From the NCBI GenBank assembly GCA_002995645.1, contig PUHO01000008.1, positions 1 to 64,000 of the forward strand: 64,000 bases of DNA, read 5' to 3'. This document shows positions 26,721 through 34,881 of the stretch, in pieces. Source of the stretch: SAR324 cluster bacterium (GTDB taxonomy: Bacteria; SAR324; XYD2-FULL-50-16; HCM1). The first letter of the stretch is position 1. Every line of letters starts with the position of its first letter. Under the pieces are notes generated by a model that was not told the origin of the DNA, searched no databases, and saw only the letters and a program-made list of their open reading frames with translations. The position numbers and the translations under genes were made by a program.

Positions 26721-27725
26721 TTAACTAGTAATATATAAGAAGCTCTAAAGTAATAAACTTCATTTAAGCAAAGCTTTTCTTGTAAGATAGCATAACATTA
26801 CATACAAAAAAAGCTAACTATAAGCTAGCAATATGTAAGAAGCTTTAAAATAATAAACTCCACTCAAGCAAAACTTGTCTTGCAAGATTGCAAATAAAAA
26901 AGCTAACCATATTCAAGCAAAACTTTTCTTGAAAGATTGCATAGCATTACATACAAAAAAAGCTAACTATTGGCTAGCAATATATAAAGAAGCTTTAAAA
27001 TAATAAATTCGCTTAAGCAAAACTTTTCTTGCTGAATAAGTTAAAACCTTTAGGTACAAAAGCCCCCATAAGCTAGCAATATATAAAGCATTCCTGAAAT
27101 AATAAACTTCACTCAAGCGAAGCTTTTCTTGCAAGATTGCATAGCGTGACATACAAAAAAAGCTAACCATTGTCTAGCAAATATATAAAGCGTTCTTGAA
27201 ATAATAGATTTCATGCAAGCAAAACCTTTTTTGCTGAGTGCCTACAAAAAGCCCCCCATTAACTAGCAAATATATAAGAAGCTCTAAAGTAATAAACTCC
27301 ACTCAAGCAAAACTATTCTTGTTGAGTTGCCTACTAAGTTGCATATAAAAAGCCCCCATAAGCTAGCAATATATAAAGCATTCCTAAAGTAATAAACTTC
27401 ATTTAAGCAAAGCTTTTCTTGCAAGATTGCATAGCGTGACATACAAAAAAGCCCCCCCATTAGCTAGCAATATATAAGAAGCTCTAAAGTAATAAACTTT
27501 ATGTAAGCAAAACTTTTCTTGCTGAGTGCCTACAAAAAGCCCCCTATTAACTAGCAAATATATAAGAAGCTCTAAAGTAATAAACTTCATGTAAGCAAAA
27601 TCTTTTTTGCAAGATTGCATAACATTACATACAAAAAAAGCTAACCATTGGCTAGCTATATCCATAAAGCGCGAAACGCTACTTTAATAAAAAATCTTGC
27701 TTACTAAGTTAAAACCTATACATAC
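26721..27725. repeat. Array of about ten diverged ~100-bp tandem repeats with terminator-like hairpins
   Basis: Units begin near 26721, 26821, 26971, 27070, 27171, 27259, 27360, 27461, 27547 and 27649, plus a 5'-truncated one near 26910. Each has a (gctagc/aactag)aatatataagaagc head, a taataaactTCAxxxAAGCAAAaCTTttcttg middle and one of two tails: GCAAGATTGCATAxC...ACATACAAAAAAAGCTAAC or GCTGAGT...CTACAAAAAGCCCCC. Read on the minus strand, the A-run tail plus the next GCTAGC head forms a short hairpin followed by a U-run, that is, a degenerate terminator. The last unit merges with the perfect fdx terminator at 27726-27753. ORFs across the array are repeat artefacts. Confidence 0.85.
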
Positions 27726-27753
27726 AAAAAAAGCTAGCCGTGTTAGCTAGCTT
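27726..27753 (-). terminator. Rho-independent terminator of the ferredoxin gene
   Basis: Minus strand: perfect 8-bp stem AAGCTAGC/GCTAGCTT, 7-nt loop TAACACG, then a run of T residues, 21 bp after the ferredoxin stop. Its sequence is the intact version of the hairpin repeated in the adjacent array. Confidence 0.85.
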
Positions 27754-27773
27754 AATTTGCTTTTTAGATGCGA

Positions 27774-27965
27774 TTAGTCTTCCCAGTGAATTGCTTCGCC
27801 TGGACAAGAATCAATTTCTTCTTGAATCGTATCGGTATCAGCACCATTAGAATCATGTACGCTAGCATACCCGTCATCGTCCATTTGAAAAACTTCAGGG
27901 ACATTTTCACTACATTGTGCACAGCTTGTACATTCATCTTTATTAACATAAACAACTTGAGACAT
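27774..27965 (-). CDS. Single-cluster 4Fe-4S ferredoxin
   Basis: A 63-residue ferredoxin, an electron carrier in the cytoplasm. Cluster ligands are C12, C15 and C18 (CTSCAQC) and C54 (DSCPGEAI). The position that would carry a further Cys for a second or alternative cluster is Val22, as in monocluster Bacillus/Desulfovibrio-type ferredoxins. The protein is strongly acidic. It has its own ribosome binding site (AGGAG on the minus strand) and its own terminator, so it is monocistronic. A partner such as NrdG, MqnC or ThiH/ThiC, all radical SAM enzymes needing a reductant, is plausible but not shown. Confidence 0.92.
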   Translation of the reverse strand: MSQVVYVNKDECTSCAQCSENVPEVFQMDDDGYASVHDSNGADTDTIQEEIDSCPGEAIHWED

Positions 27966-28070
27966 AAGATACTCCTAAAATGAGAATAATAAAAAGTTAA
28001 TATTTAGTTTTATAATATTACGAATGAAATAACAAGAAAAAAATTACTTTTTTCATGCATTTCGCATATT

Positions 28071-28092
28071 CTTTTATTAAAGATAATAAAAG
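28071..28092. other. AT-only hairpin between glyS and fdx
   Basis: Perfect 9-bp inverted repeat CTTTTATTA/TAATAAAAG with the 4-nt loop AAGA, between the glyS stop and the fdx start. No T-run follows on the minus strand. It could be a weak glyS terminator or a regulatory site. Confidence 0.35.
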
Positions 28093-28136
28093 GATAAAAT
28101 TTATATAATAAGCATAATATATGCCAACTTATAATT

Positions 28137-29525
28137 TTAAAAATTGTTTAATTTATCAGTACAATAGGTAACCAACTGAGATAAAGCAACCCGTTCTTGC
28201 ACCATAGTATCACGATGCCGTACGGTAACAGCTTGATCGTCTTGCGAATCAAAATCATAGGTAACGCATAAAGGCGTGCCAATTTCATCTTGCCTACGAT
28301 ATCGCTTGCCAATACTTTGGGACTCGTCAAAATCACAAACAAAATGCGTTTGTAAATCGGCTACAATTTTATGTGCCGGCTCGCTTAGCTTCTTAGAAAG
28401 CGGCAAAATAGCTAGCTCAATAGGCGCTAATTTTGGTGAAAGACGAAGCACAGTGCGCGTGTCTTGCTCTATGGTTTCTTCATCATAAGCACTCACTAAA
28501 AAAGCAAGTGTAACACGATCGGCACCAAGAGAAGGCTCAATTACATGTGGAATATACTTTTTGTTTGCTGCTATATCATGATACGACATATCTTTGCCCG
28601 AATGCGTTTGGTGCGCTGATAGATCATAATCACCACGATGCGCAATCCCCCAAAGCTCGCCCCAACCAAAAGGAAAAAGGAACTCTATATCAGACGTTGC
28701 AATAGAATAGTGGGCTAACTCTTCTTTTGCATGATCCCGCATACGAAGCAAATCTTTATTCATATTGTACTTTAAAAGCCAAGAAAAACAAAAATCTTTC
28801 CAATAAGTAAAGCTTTCCATTGCTTGGTCTGGCGACGTGAAATATTCTAGCTCCATTTGCTCAAATTCACGAGTACGAAAAGTGAAGTTCCCCGGTGTAA
28901 TTTCATTACGAAACGATTTGCCAATTTGTCCAATTCCAAGAGGCAAGCGTTTTCTTGACGTTGTGATTATATTTTTAAAGTTAATAAAAATACCTTGCGC
29001 CGTTTCCGGTCGTAAATAGACTGCCGCCCCTGAATCTTCAGTTACGCCCATATGTGTTTTAAACATAAGGTTAAATTGACGTATTGCCGTGAAGTCTTGT
29101 TTCCCACACTGAGGGCAAACAACCTGCTCTTCTATAAGCAGGGCTTCGAGTTCTTTTGTGCTTAAACTAGGCACGGCGTCAATTGGTTTGTCTTTAGCAG
29201 TTAAAGCATCTTCAATCAGTTTGTCTGCTCTATGCCTTGTCTTACAATTACGGCAATCTAGCAAAGGATCAGAGAACCCGCTAAGGTGCCCCGACGCTTC
29301 CCAAACATTAGGATTCGTTATAATCGCACTGTCTAAGCCAAGTACGTCTTCTCTGTAGCGAACAAATTCTTGCCACCATAACGATTTTATCTTGTTTTTT
29401 AACTCTACCCCAAGAGGACCGTAGTCCCAACTGTTTGCAAGTCCACCGTAGATGTCGGATCCCGGGAAAATAAAACCTCTTTGTTTGCAAAGAGAAACAA
29501 TTTTTTCCATTGTTACGTTGTTCAT
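28137..29525 (-). CDS. glyS: Glycyl-tRNA synthetase (homodimeric alpha2, class II)
   Basis: A 462-residue class IIa synthetase of the single-chain dimeric type, not the bacterial alpha2beta2 GlyQ/GlyS. N-terminal VSLCKQRGFIFPGSDIYGG and SWDYGPLGVELKN are typical. A zinc-like insertion has CRNC and CPQC pairs. Motif 2 is IGKSFRNEITPGNFTFRTREFEQMELEYF, and motif 3 is EPSLGADRVTLAFL. The C-terminal anticodon-binding domain (PIELAILPL...) is present. It is the last gene of the minus-strand run, 19 bp after argS. Confidence 0.96.
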   Translation of the reverse strand: MNNVTMEKIVSLCKQRGFIFPGSDIYGGLANSWDYGPLGVELKNKIKSLWWQEFVRYREDVLGLDSAIITNPNVWEASGHLSGFSDPLLDCRNCKTRHRADKLIEDALTAKDKPIDAVPSLSTKELEALLIEEQVVCPQCGKQDFTAIRQFNLMFKTHMGVTEDSGAAVYLRPETAQGIFINFKNIITTSRKRLPLGIGQIGKSFRNEITPGNFTFRTREFEQMELEYFTSPDQAMESFTYWKDFCFSWLLKYNMNKDLLRMRDHAKEELAHYSIATSDIEFLFPFGWGELWGIAHRGDYDLSAHQTHSGKDMSYHDIAANKKYIPHVIEPSLGADRVTLAFLVSAYDEETIEQDTRTVLRLSPKLAPIELAILPLSKKLSEPAHKIVADLQTHFVCDFDESQSIGKRYRRQDEIGTPLCVTYDFDSQDDQAVTVRHRDTMVQERVALSQLVTYCTDKLNNF

Positions 29526-29544
29526 AATTCCTATTTATAAAAGA

Positions 29545-31284
29545 TTACATTTCTGGTAAAGCTTCTATGCCAAGTATAGCTAAGCCGTGAGCTAAAGTTT
29601 TTTGCGTGATTTTACACAATCGTAAACGTTGCATTCGTAGTGCTGTATTCGTTTCTTTAAGAATAGGCACTTGCGTATAAAGTAAGTTCGCTTGCTTCGC
29701 TATTTTATAGATAGCTTGGCACAAAATAGCCGGATTTTGTTCTTCGCTAGCATGGAAAAGCATAGCCGGATATTCCATAATTGCTAAGAGCAATTGCTTT
29801 TCTTCTGTTTCCCATGTTGTTGTTTCATAGTTTTGATCCTCACTTGCTTGGGCAAGTAAACGTGTAATACGTGCATGGGTATATTGCAAGTAAGGTCCTG
29901 TTTGTCCGTCAAAGCTAAGCGATTCTTCATGATTAAACTGAATCTCTTTCACTGCGGACGAACGAAGGATAAAGAAATTAAAAGCCGCCGTGCTAATCGC
30001 CTTAGCTCGTTGTTGGTATTTCTCTATATCTTGTTGTATATCATAGCGTTTTGCTAGTTCAGTAAGTGCGCTTTGTTGTAAAGAACGCATTAAATCGTCT
30101 AGATCAACAACCGTGCCTTCACGTGATTTCATTTTACCGTCTGGTAAAGTAATCATGCCGTAACTAATATGTTGCAAACGATCTGCCCAACTATAGCCAA
30201 ACTTTTTTAGAATCGTAAATAATACTTTGAAATGGTAATCTTGTTCATTACCAACAATAAACAAGCAAGCATCAGGATTAAAGTCGTTCATTTTCTTAAT
30301 AGTCGTATATATATCTTGCGTAATATACATACTCGTACCGTCGCCACGAAGCAATACTTTTTCACCTAGTTTTTCTTCTTCTAGATCAATAACTAAAGCG
30401 CCGTTATCTTTCACTAAAAGTAAACCTTCTTTTTGCGCTTGTTCAATAACCGATTTGCCTTTGCTATAGGTCTCGCTTTCATAGTAATAGCGATCAAAAG
30501 AACAGTCTGTATTAATATAAGTAGTTTCTAAACCGTCTAAAGTCCATTTACGCATTGTTTCCCACAGAGCGCGTACTTCTGGATCGTTATTTTCCCATTT
30601 TTGTAGTAATAATTGCGCTTCGTTCAGTAAATCAGGATTTTCTTTTTCTTTTTGATTATATAAAACGTAAAAATCACCAACAAAATGATCGCCTTTCCTG
30701 TTCTCACTTTCCGGGGTTTTACCTTCGCCCCACTTGGCATATGCTAGCATAGACTTAGCTATATGAATTCCGCGATCGTTAATTAAATTAACTTTCACTA
30801 CTTTTTTGCCTAGCGTTTCTAAGATTCTAGACAAAGTCATACCAAGAACGTTGTTTCGTCCGTGTCCAAGATGTAAAGGTTTATTTGTGTTTGGCGAAGA
30901 ATATTCAAGAACAACGGTTTCTTGTTTTTGCGTTTGATTAACAATAAACGGCTTATTCTCTAATAAAAAAGGGATAGCTTGTAAGCTAAAATAGGAATCA
31001 GAGAGAAAAAAATTGACATACGCACCCATAGATTGCACAGAAGAAAAAGTTTTACTTTTACCTTCTAAATAGGTAGTTAAATCTTGTGCAATCTGATTTG
31101 GAGCTTTTCTTAATAGCTTAGCTAAAGGGAAACACGCTAGCGCAAAGTGCCCTAGCGTAACTTGCGGTGGTTTTTCAATTTTAATGCAATCAGCCGACAG
31201 CGTTTGCGTTGTTGTTTCCTTTAGATATTCGAGTACAAGAGAAGCTATTTCTTCTTTAATTAAATTTTCTAAAGTTAACGACAT
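29545..31284 (-). CDS. argS: Arginyl-tRNA synthetase
   Basis: A 579-residue class I synthetase. The HIGH motif is HLGHGRNN and the KMSK-like motif is KMKSREG (residues about 385-391). The N-terminal additional domain for the tRNA D-loop and the C-terminal DALR domain (QTGPYLQYTHARITRLL) are present. Start and stop are tightly packed: 1 bp after secF and 19 bp before glyS. No abnormality seen. Confidence 0.97.
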   Translation of the reverse strand: MSLTLENLIKEEIASLVLEYLKETTTQTLSADCIKIEKPPQVTLGHFALACFPLAKLLRKAPNQIAQDLTTYLEGKSKTFSSVQSMGAYVNFFLSDSYFSLQAIPFLLENKPFIVNQTQKQETVVLEYSSPNTNKPLHLGHGRNNVLGMTLSRILETLGKKVVKVNLINDRGIHIAKSMLAYAKWGEGKTPESENRKGDHFVGDFYVLYNQKEKENPDLLNEAQLLLQKWENNDPEVRALWETMRKWTLDGLETTYINTDCSFDRYYYESETYSKGKSVIEQAQKEGLLLVKDNGALVIDLEEEKLGEKVLLRGDGTSMYITQDIYTTIKKMNDFNPDACLFIVGNEQDYHFKVLFTILKKFGYSWADRLQHISYGMITLPDGKMKSREGTVVDLDDLMRSLQQSALTELAKRYDIQQDIEKYQQRAKAISTAAFNFFILRSSAVKEIQFNHEESLSFDGQTGPYLQYTHARITRLLAQASEDQNYETTTWETEEKQLLLAIMEYPAMLFHASEEQNPAILCQAIYKIAKQANLLYTQVPILKETNTALRMQRLRLCKITQKTLAHGLAILGIEALPEM

Positions 31285-31285
31285 G

Positions 31286-32188
31286 CTATTTTTTTCTTTG
31301 ATTTTTCATAACAATCATAATTGGCGAGGCAATAAAAACGGAAGAATAGGTTCCCACAATTAAGCCAATTAACATAGTATAGGCAAAAGTATGCATAATA
31401 TTACCGCCAAATAAGAATAAAATAAGCACAACTAGAAAAGTCGTAAACGAAGTTAGCAAAGTACGGCTTAAACTTTCGTTCACACTACGATCTACAATGC
31501 CTTCTAGTGCTAATTTAGGAAATCGCCCTATATTTTCGCGCACCCTGTCAAAGACCACAATCGTATCGTTCAGTGAATAACCGATAATCGTTAAAAGAGC
31601 GGCAACAGTAGTCAAAGAAAATTCCATATTAGCAAGCATGTAAAAGCCAAGCGTAATAATTACATCATGAAACAAAGCGGCAACCGCTCCAATCCCATAT
31701 GTAATATGAAAACGAAAGCCAACATAAATTAAAATGCCAATTAACGAAAGGATACTTGCCCAGAAAGCTTTTGTTTTTAGTTCATTACCAACTTTAGGAC
31801 CGATTGTTTCAATTCGTCTAATGACTAGTTTAGGAAAAGACGTAATTAAAATAGATTTAACTTGATCAACAATTTGATTTTTTTGATCTATTTCCGGATT
31901 TTGCGATAGAGTTAAAAGTAACTCATGTGTATCCGTCCCGCCAAACTTAGTAATCTCAACATGTTGCTTAGGAAGCTTACTTTCCAATAAAGCGCGTATT
32001 TTTGCTAAAGGTGGATCTTGTTGTAACTGAATTTGTACTAAAGTTCCCCCACGAAAGTCAATTCCATAATTAATCCCTTTAGCGAAAAATAAAACAATAC
32101 TTGCAAGAATAAATAAGCAAGAAATAGCAATAGCACCTTTTTTATGCTTTAAAAATTGGAAGTTAGGAGTTTTTTTAAAAAATTGCAT
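31286..32188 (-). CDS. secF: Protein translocase subunit SecF
   Basis: A 300-residue inner-membrane protein with six predicted TMs that, with SecD, uses proton flow to pull exported proteins across. GIDFRGGTLVQIQ at about 41-53, GNELKTKAFWASILSLIGILIYVGFRF, TIIGYSLNDTIVVFDRVREN and the S-R-T-L-L-T-S-F-T-T loop are standard. It is 4 bp after secD and 1 bp before argS. Confidence 0.97.
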   Translation of the reverse strand: MQFFKKTPNFQFLKHKKGAIAISCLFILASIVLFFAKGINYGIDFRGGTLVQIQLQQDPPLAKIRALLESKLPKQHVEITKFGGTDTHELLLTLSQNPEIDQKNQIVDQVKSILITSFPKLVIRRIETIGPKVGNELKTKAFWASILSLIGILIYVGFRFHITYGIGAVAALFHDVIITLGFYMLANMEFSLTTVAALLTIIGYSLNDTIVVFDRVRENIGRFPKLALEGIVDRSVNESLSRTLLTSFTTFLVVLILFLFGGNIMHTFAYTMLIGLIVGTYSSVFIASPIMIVMKNQRKK

Positions 32189-32192
32189 GATA

Positions 32193-34265
32193 TTATATGG
32201 AAATTTTTGTTATATTTTTTCTATTTACATAGAAAATTTCAAAGAAGAATTTAGTAACAACAATAGCGGTAAACATACTGGCAAGGATACCAATAGAAAG
32301 GGTTACTGCGAAACCTTTAATTGGACCGGTACCAAATTGAAATAAAATAATCGCCGCCAACATCGTAGTTACGTTGGAATCGATAATAGTTAACGTTGCT
32401 TTATCATAACCGATATGAATAGCGCTGCGAAGCGCGGTGCCAATGGCGATTTCTTCACGTATCCGTTCAAAAATAAGTACGTTAGCATCAACTGCCATAC
32501 CAATAGTAAGAACGATACCTGCCATACCCGGAAGAGTTAACGTTGCTTGGAAATAAGCTAACGCGGCAAGTATTAAAATACAGTTTAAGCATAAAGCAAT
32601 AATAGAAAAAATACCGGCTAAGTTATAGTAGATAAACATGAAAACCATGACAGTAAAGAACGCAAATAAAAGAGCGTACGCCGCTTTTTTAATTGAATCC
32701 GCTCCTAAAGAGGCGCCAATCGTTCTTTCTTCATGAATAATAATCGGTGCCGGAAGCGATCCGGAACGAAGCACTAACGCTAAGTCAGTTGCTTCTTCAG
32801 GGCTAAAGTTCCCTGTAATTTGAGCTCGTCCACCTGAGATTTTTTCGTTAAGTCTTGGTGCGGATTGTACTTTATTATCAAGTACAATAGCAAGTTGCCT
32901 TCCTACGTTCTTTCCTGTTAGATCGGCAAAGATTTCAGAACCTTTATCATTAAAAGTTAAAGAAACGCTCGCTTGTCCGGTTGGAAGGAATTGCACTCTT
33001 GCATCGCTCACCATGTCACCGGTTAAATAAACTTTTTTTTCTAAGAGAGTCGGTCTAGAGCTTAACAATTCTTTTGTAATAGGATCTCTTGTTTCTAGTT
33101 GTAAAACTAGCTGATCTTTAGTTGGTTTTTCAACTGACCCTTTGTCGGCAAGAAGCATGAATTGTAAAACCGCAACTTGTCCAATGACTTTCCTTGCTTG
33201 GTTTGGATCTTGTAAGCCCGGTAATTGGATTACAATCGAATCTTCGCCGCGTTTTTGAATAGACGGTTCCTTAACGCCTAGTTGATCAATCCTGTTGCGG
33301 ATTGTGTCTAGTGCTTGGTCAATTGTATTTTTCTTAATAAAGTCAATTTCAGATTGTTTCAAAGAAAATACGTAGCCTTTATCTGTTTTATTAACGTCGT
33401 ATCTAGCAAGAATCGATTCATATTCTGGCGTATTAAAATCAACAGCTTCATCTTTATCAATAGGCACGATAATTTGATGCGTTTCACTTGTAACAGGAGA
33501 AACAATAATATGATCAAAGCCAATAGCCTCGTCTAGTAGTTTGTCTTCAATATTATCAGCCGTTTCAGTCAATATCTTCTTGAAAAGCTTATTTGTTTCA
33601 ACGCCAATATCAAGGTACATACCACCTTGTAAGTCTAGCCCAAGATTAACGGCATACGTTGGCTTCTTAGAAGAAATAACGTAGCTTTGCGTTGCTTCAT
33701 GGTAAAGCGCGTCTAGCGATAGATGAGTTGCCCCTAAAGTAGCAAGGAAGCTGTTCCAAGTAGAATGAGACAAAAGCAAACTTTTCAAAGGTTCAATGCT
33801 TTTAGCAAGTCGTTTGTCTTGTTTCATTGTAAGGATTAAAGCAGCTTTGCTTTTATCTAGCGATACTGATTTAACTTTAGCCGAATTAGTAAATAAACTC
33901 GTTAAAGCTTCTGCTTTCTTAGAAAGGAAGGCTTTACTATTTGCTTTAAGAATAAGGTAAAAGTGATCGCCATCTTGTTTAAGAGTAAAGTCTTTTAAGA
34001 ACGGTTTAAGGAAAATATTAGATTCCTTAAGAGAAAAGTTCTTTTTTGTGGTCATTAACTCAATACGATTTTTATTCTTGTCCGGCAAGGCGAGATCAAA
34101 ATTTTGTAAAACAGTAAAATCATTTTTACGTTGTTGCAAATTTTGTATTTGCGAATTAAAACTTGTCTTAGAAACAGGCAAGAAAGTAAACAGAGTCGGA
34201 AGCGAACCTAGAATCGAAATTAAGGTAACAATAAAAATAAGGTAACCTTTTGTACTTGTTTTCAT
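32193..34265 (-). CDS. secD: Protein translocase subunit SecD
   Basis: A 690-residue inner-membrane protein: TM1 at about 7-27, a large periplasmic P1 domain, and five C-terminal TMs. LGLDLQGGMYLDIGV, IRNRIDQLGVKEPSIQKRGEDSIVIQLPG and GMAVDANVLIFERIREE are the family motifs. It is longer than E. coli SecD (615 aa), with an enlarged N-terminal periplasmic part (residues about 30-190), as in several non-enterobacterial lineages. It lies between yajC (17 bp) and secF (4 bp). Confidence 0.97.
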   Translation of the reverse strand: MKTSTKGYLIFIVTLISILGSLPTLFTFLPVSKTSFNSQIQNLQQRKNDFTVLQNFDLALPDKNKNRIELMTTKKNFSLKESNIFLKPFLKDFTLKQDGDHFYLILKANSKAFLSKKAEALTSLFTNSAKVKSVSLDKSKAALILTMKQDKRLAKSIEPLKSLLLSHSTWNSFLATLGATHLSLDALYHEATQSYVISSKKPTYAVNLGLDLQGGMYLDIGVETNKLFKKILTETADNIEDKLLDEAIGFDHIIVSPVTSETHQIIVPIDKDEAVDFNTPEYESILARYDVNKTDKGYVFSLKQSEIDFIKKNTIDQALDTIRNRIDQLGVKEPSIQKRGEDSIVIQLPGLQDPNQARKVIGQVAVLQFMLLADKGSVEKPTKDQLVLQLETRDPITKELLSSRPTLLEKKVYLTGDMVSDARVQFLPTGQASVSLTFNDKGSEIFADLTGKNVGRQLAIVLDNKVQSAPRLNEKISGGRAQITGNFSPEEATDLALVLRSGSLPAPIIIHEERTIGASLGADSIKKAAYALLFAFFTVMVFMFIYYNLAGIFSIIALCLNCILILAALAYFQATLTLPGMAGIVLTIGMAVDANVLIFERIREEIAIGTALRSAIHIGYDKATLTIIDSNVTTMLAAIILFQFGTGPIKGFAVTLSIGILASMFTAIVVTKFFFEIFYVNRKNITKISI

Positions 34266-34282
34266 GTGATATTATAGGAAGT

Positions 34283-34624
34283 TTATTTTTCAATAGTCTT
34301 AACGACTTGATTTTTATCTAGTTTAATGGTTGTGTTAGCAGCAATATCAAGATATATAAAAGGTTTGTCGCTATCTATTTTACTAATAGTGCCATAGATC
34401 CCAGCAGACGTTACCACCTTGTCGCCTTTTTGTAATGTCGAAAGCATACTGCGTTGATCTTTAGCTTTTTTTTGTTGCGGGCGCATAATGAAAAAGTAAA
34501 AGATTACAATTAAAACAGCAATCATTCCAAATTGGGCAATAGGGTTGCCACCTTGTGCTGAACTTCCACCGGAAGCGGGTAAGGCATATGCCGTTTCAAT
34601 AAACAAAGGGACGAAAGAGAACAT
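34283..34624 (-). CDS. yajC: Preprotein translocase subunit YajC
   Basis: A 113-residue accessory Sec protein with one TM (AQFGMIAVLIVIFYFFIMRPQ, about 29-50). The MRPQQKKAKDQRSML and LQKGDKVVTSAGIYGTI segments are diagnostic. A Gly/Ser-rich N-terminal periplasmic stretch precedes the TM. It is the first gene of the yajC-secD-secF-argS-glyS run. Confidence 0.95.
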   Translation of the reverse strand: MFSFVPLFIETAYALPASGGSSAQGGNPIAQFGMIAVLIVIFYFFIMRPQQKKAKDQRSMLSTLQKGDKVVTSAGIYGTISKIDSDKPFIYLDIAANTTIKLDKNQVVKTIEK

Positions 34625-34676
34625 AAGATTTCCAAAAATTGTTAAAGATTAATAAATAGTTTTTGTTAATTTTTAT

Positions 34677-34706
34677 ATAATAAAGCTTTATCAAGAATAA
34701 AGTCAA
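34677..34706 (-). promoter_or_regulatory. Promoter of the yajC-secDF-argS-glyS operon
   Basis: Minus strand: -35 TTGACT (34706-34701), 18-bp spacer, -10 TATTAT (34682-34677), 53 bp before the yajC start. Confidence 0.6.
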
Positions 34707-34881
34707 CTAAACAAAGAGAATTATTTAGAGAAGAATAAAAAATAAGTTTGTAAAATATTTGCTAGCTTTTATTTAATATATGATATATCATAAATAATTA
34801 AATACTAATTATAGCGCTGAATCGGTATTTTTTATTGTATTTTAAATGCGCCAGACTATCTATTAAAAAATAAACTAAATC

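Noticed and set aside
26422..26724. 100-codon plus-strand ORF with repeated peptide VISRRIGVASLK
   Set aside because: It overlaps the nrdD end out of frame and owes its repeat to the two 37-bp DNA repeats.
26967..27665. Minus-strand ORFs in the tandem array
   Set aside because: They are made of the ~100-bp repeat units and have no start context or conserved domain.
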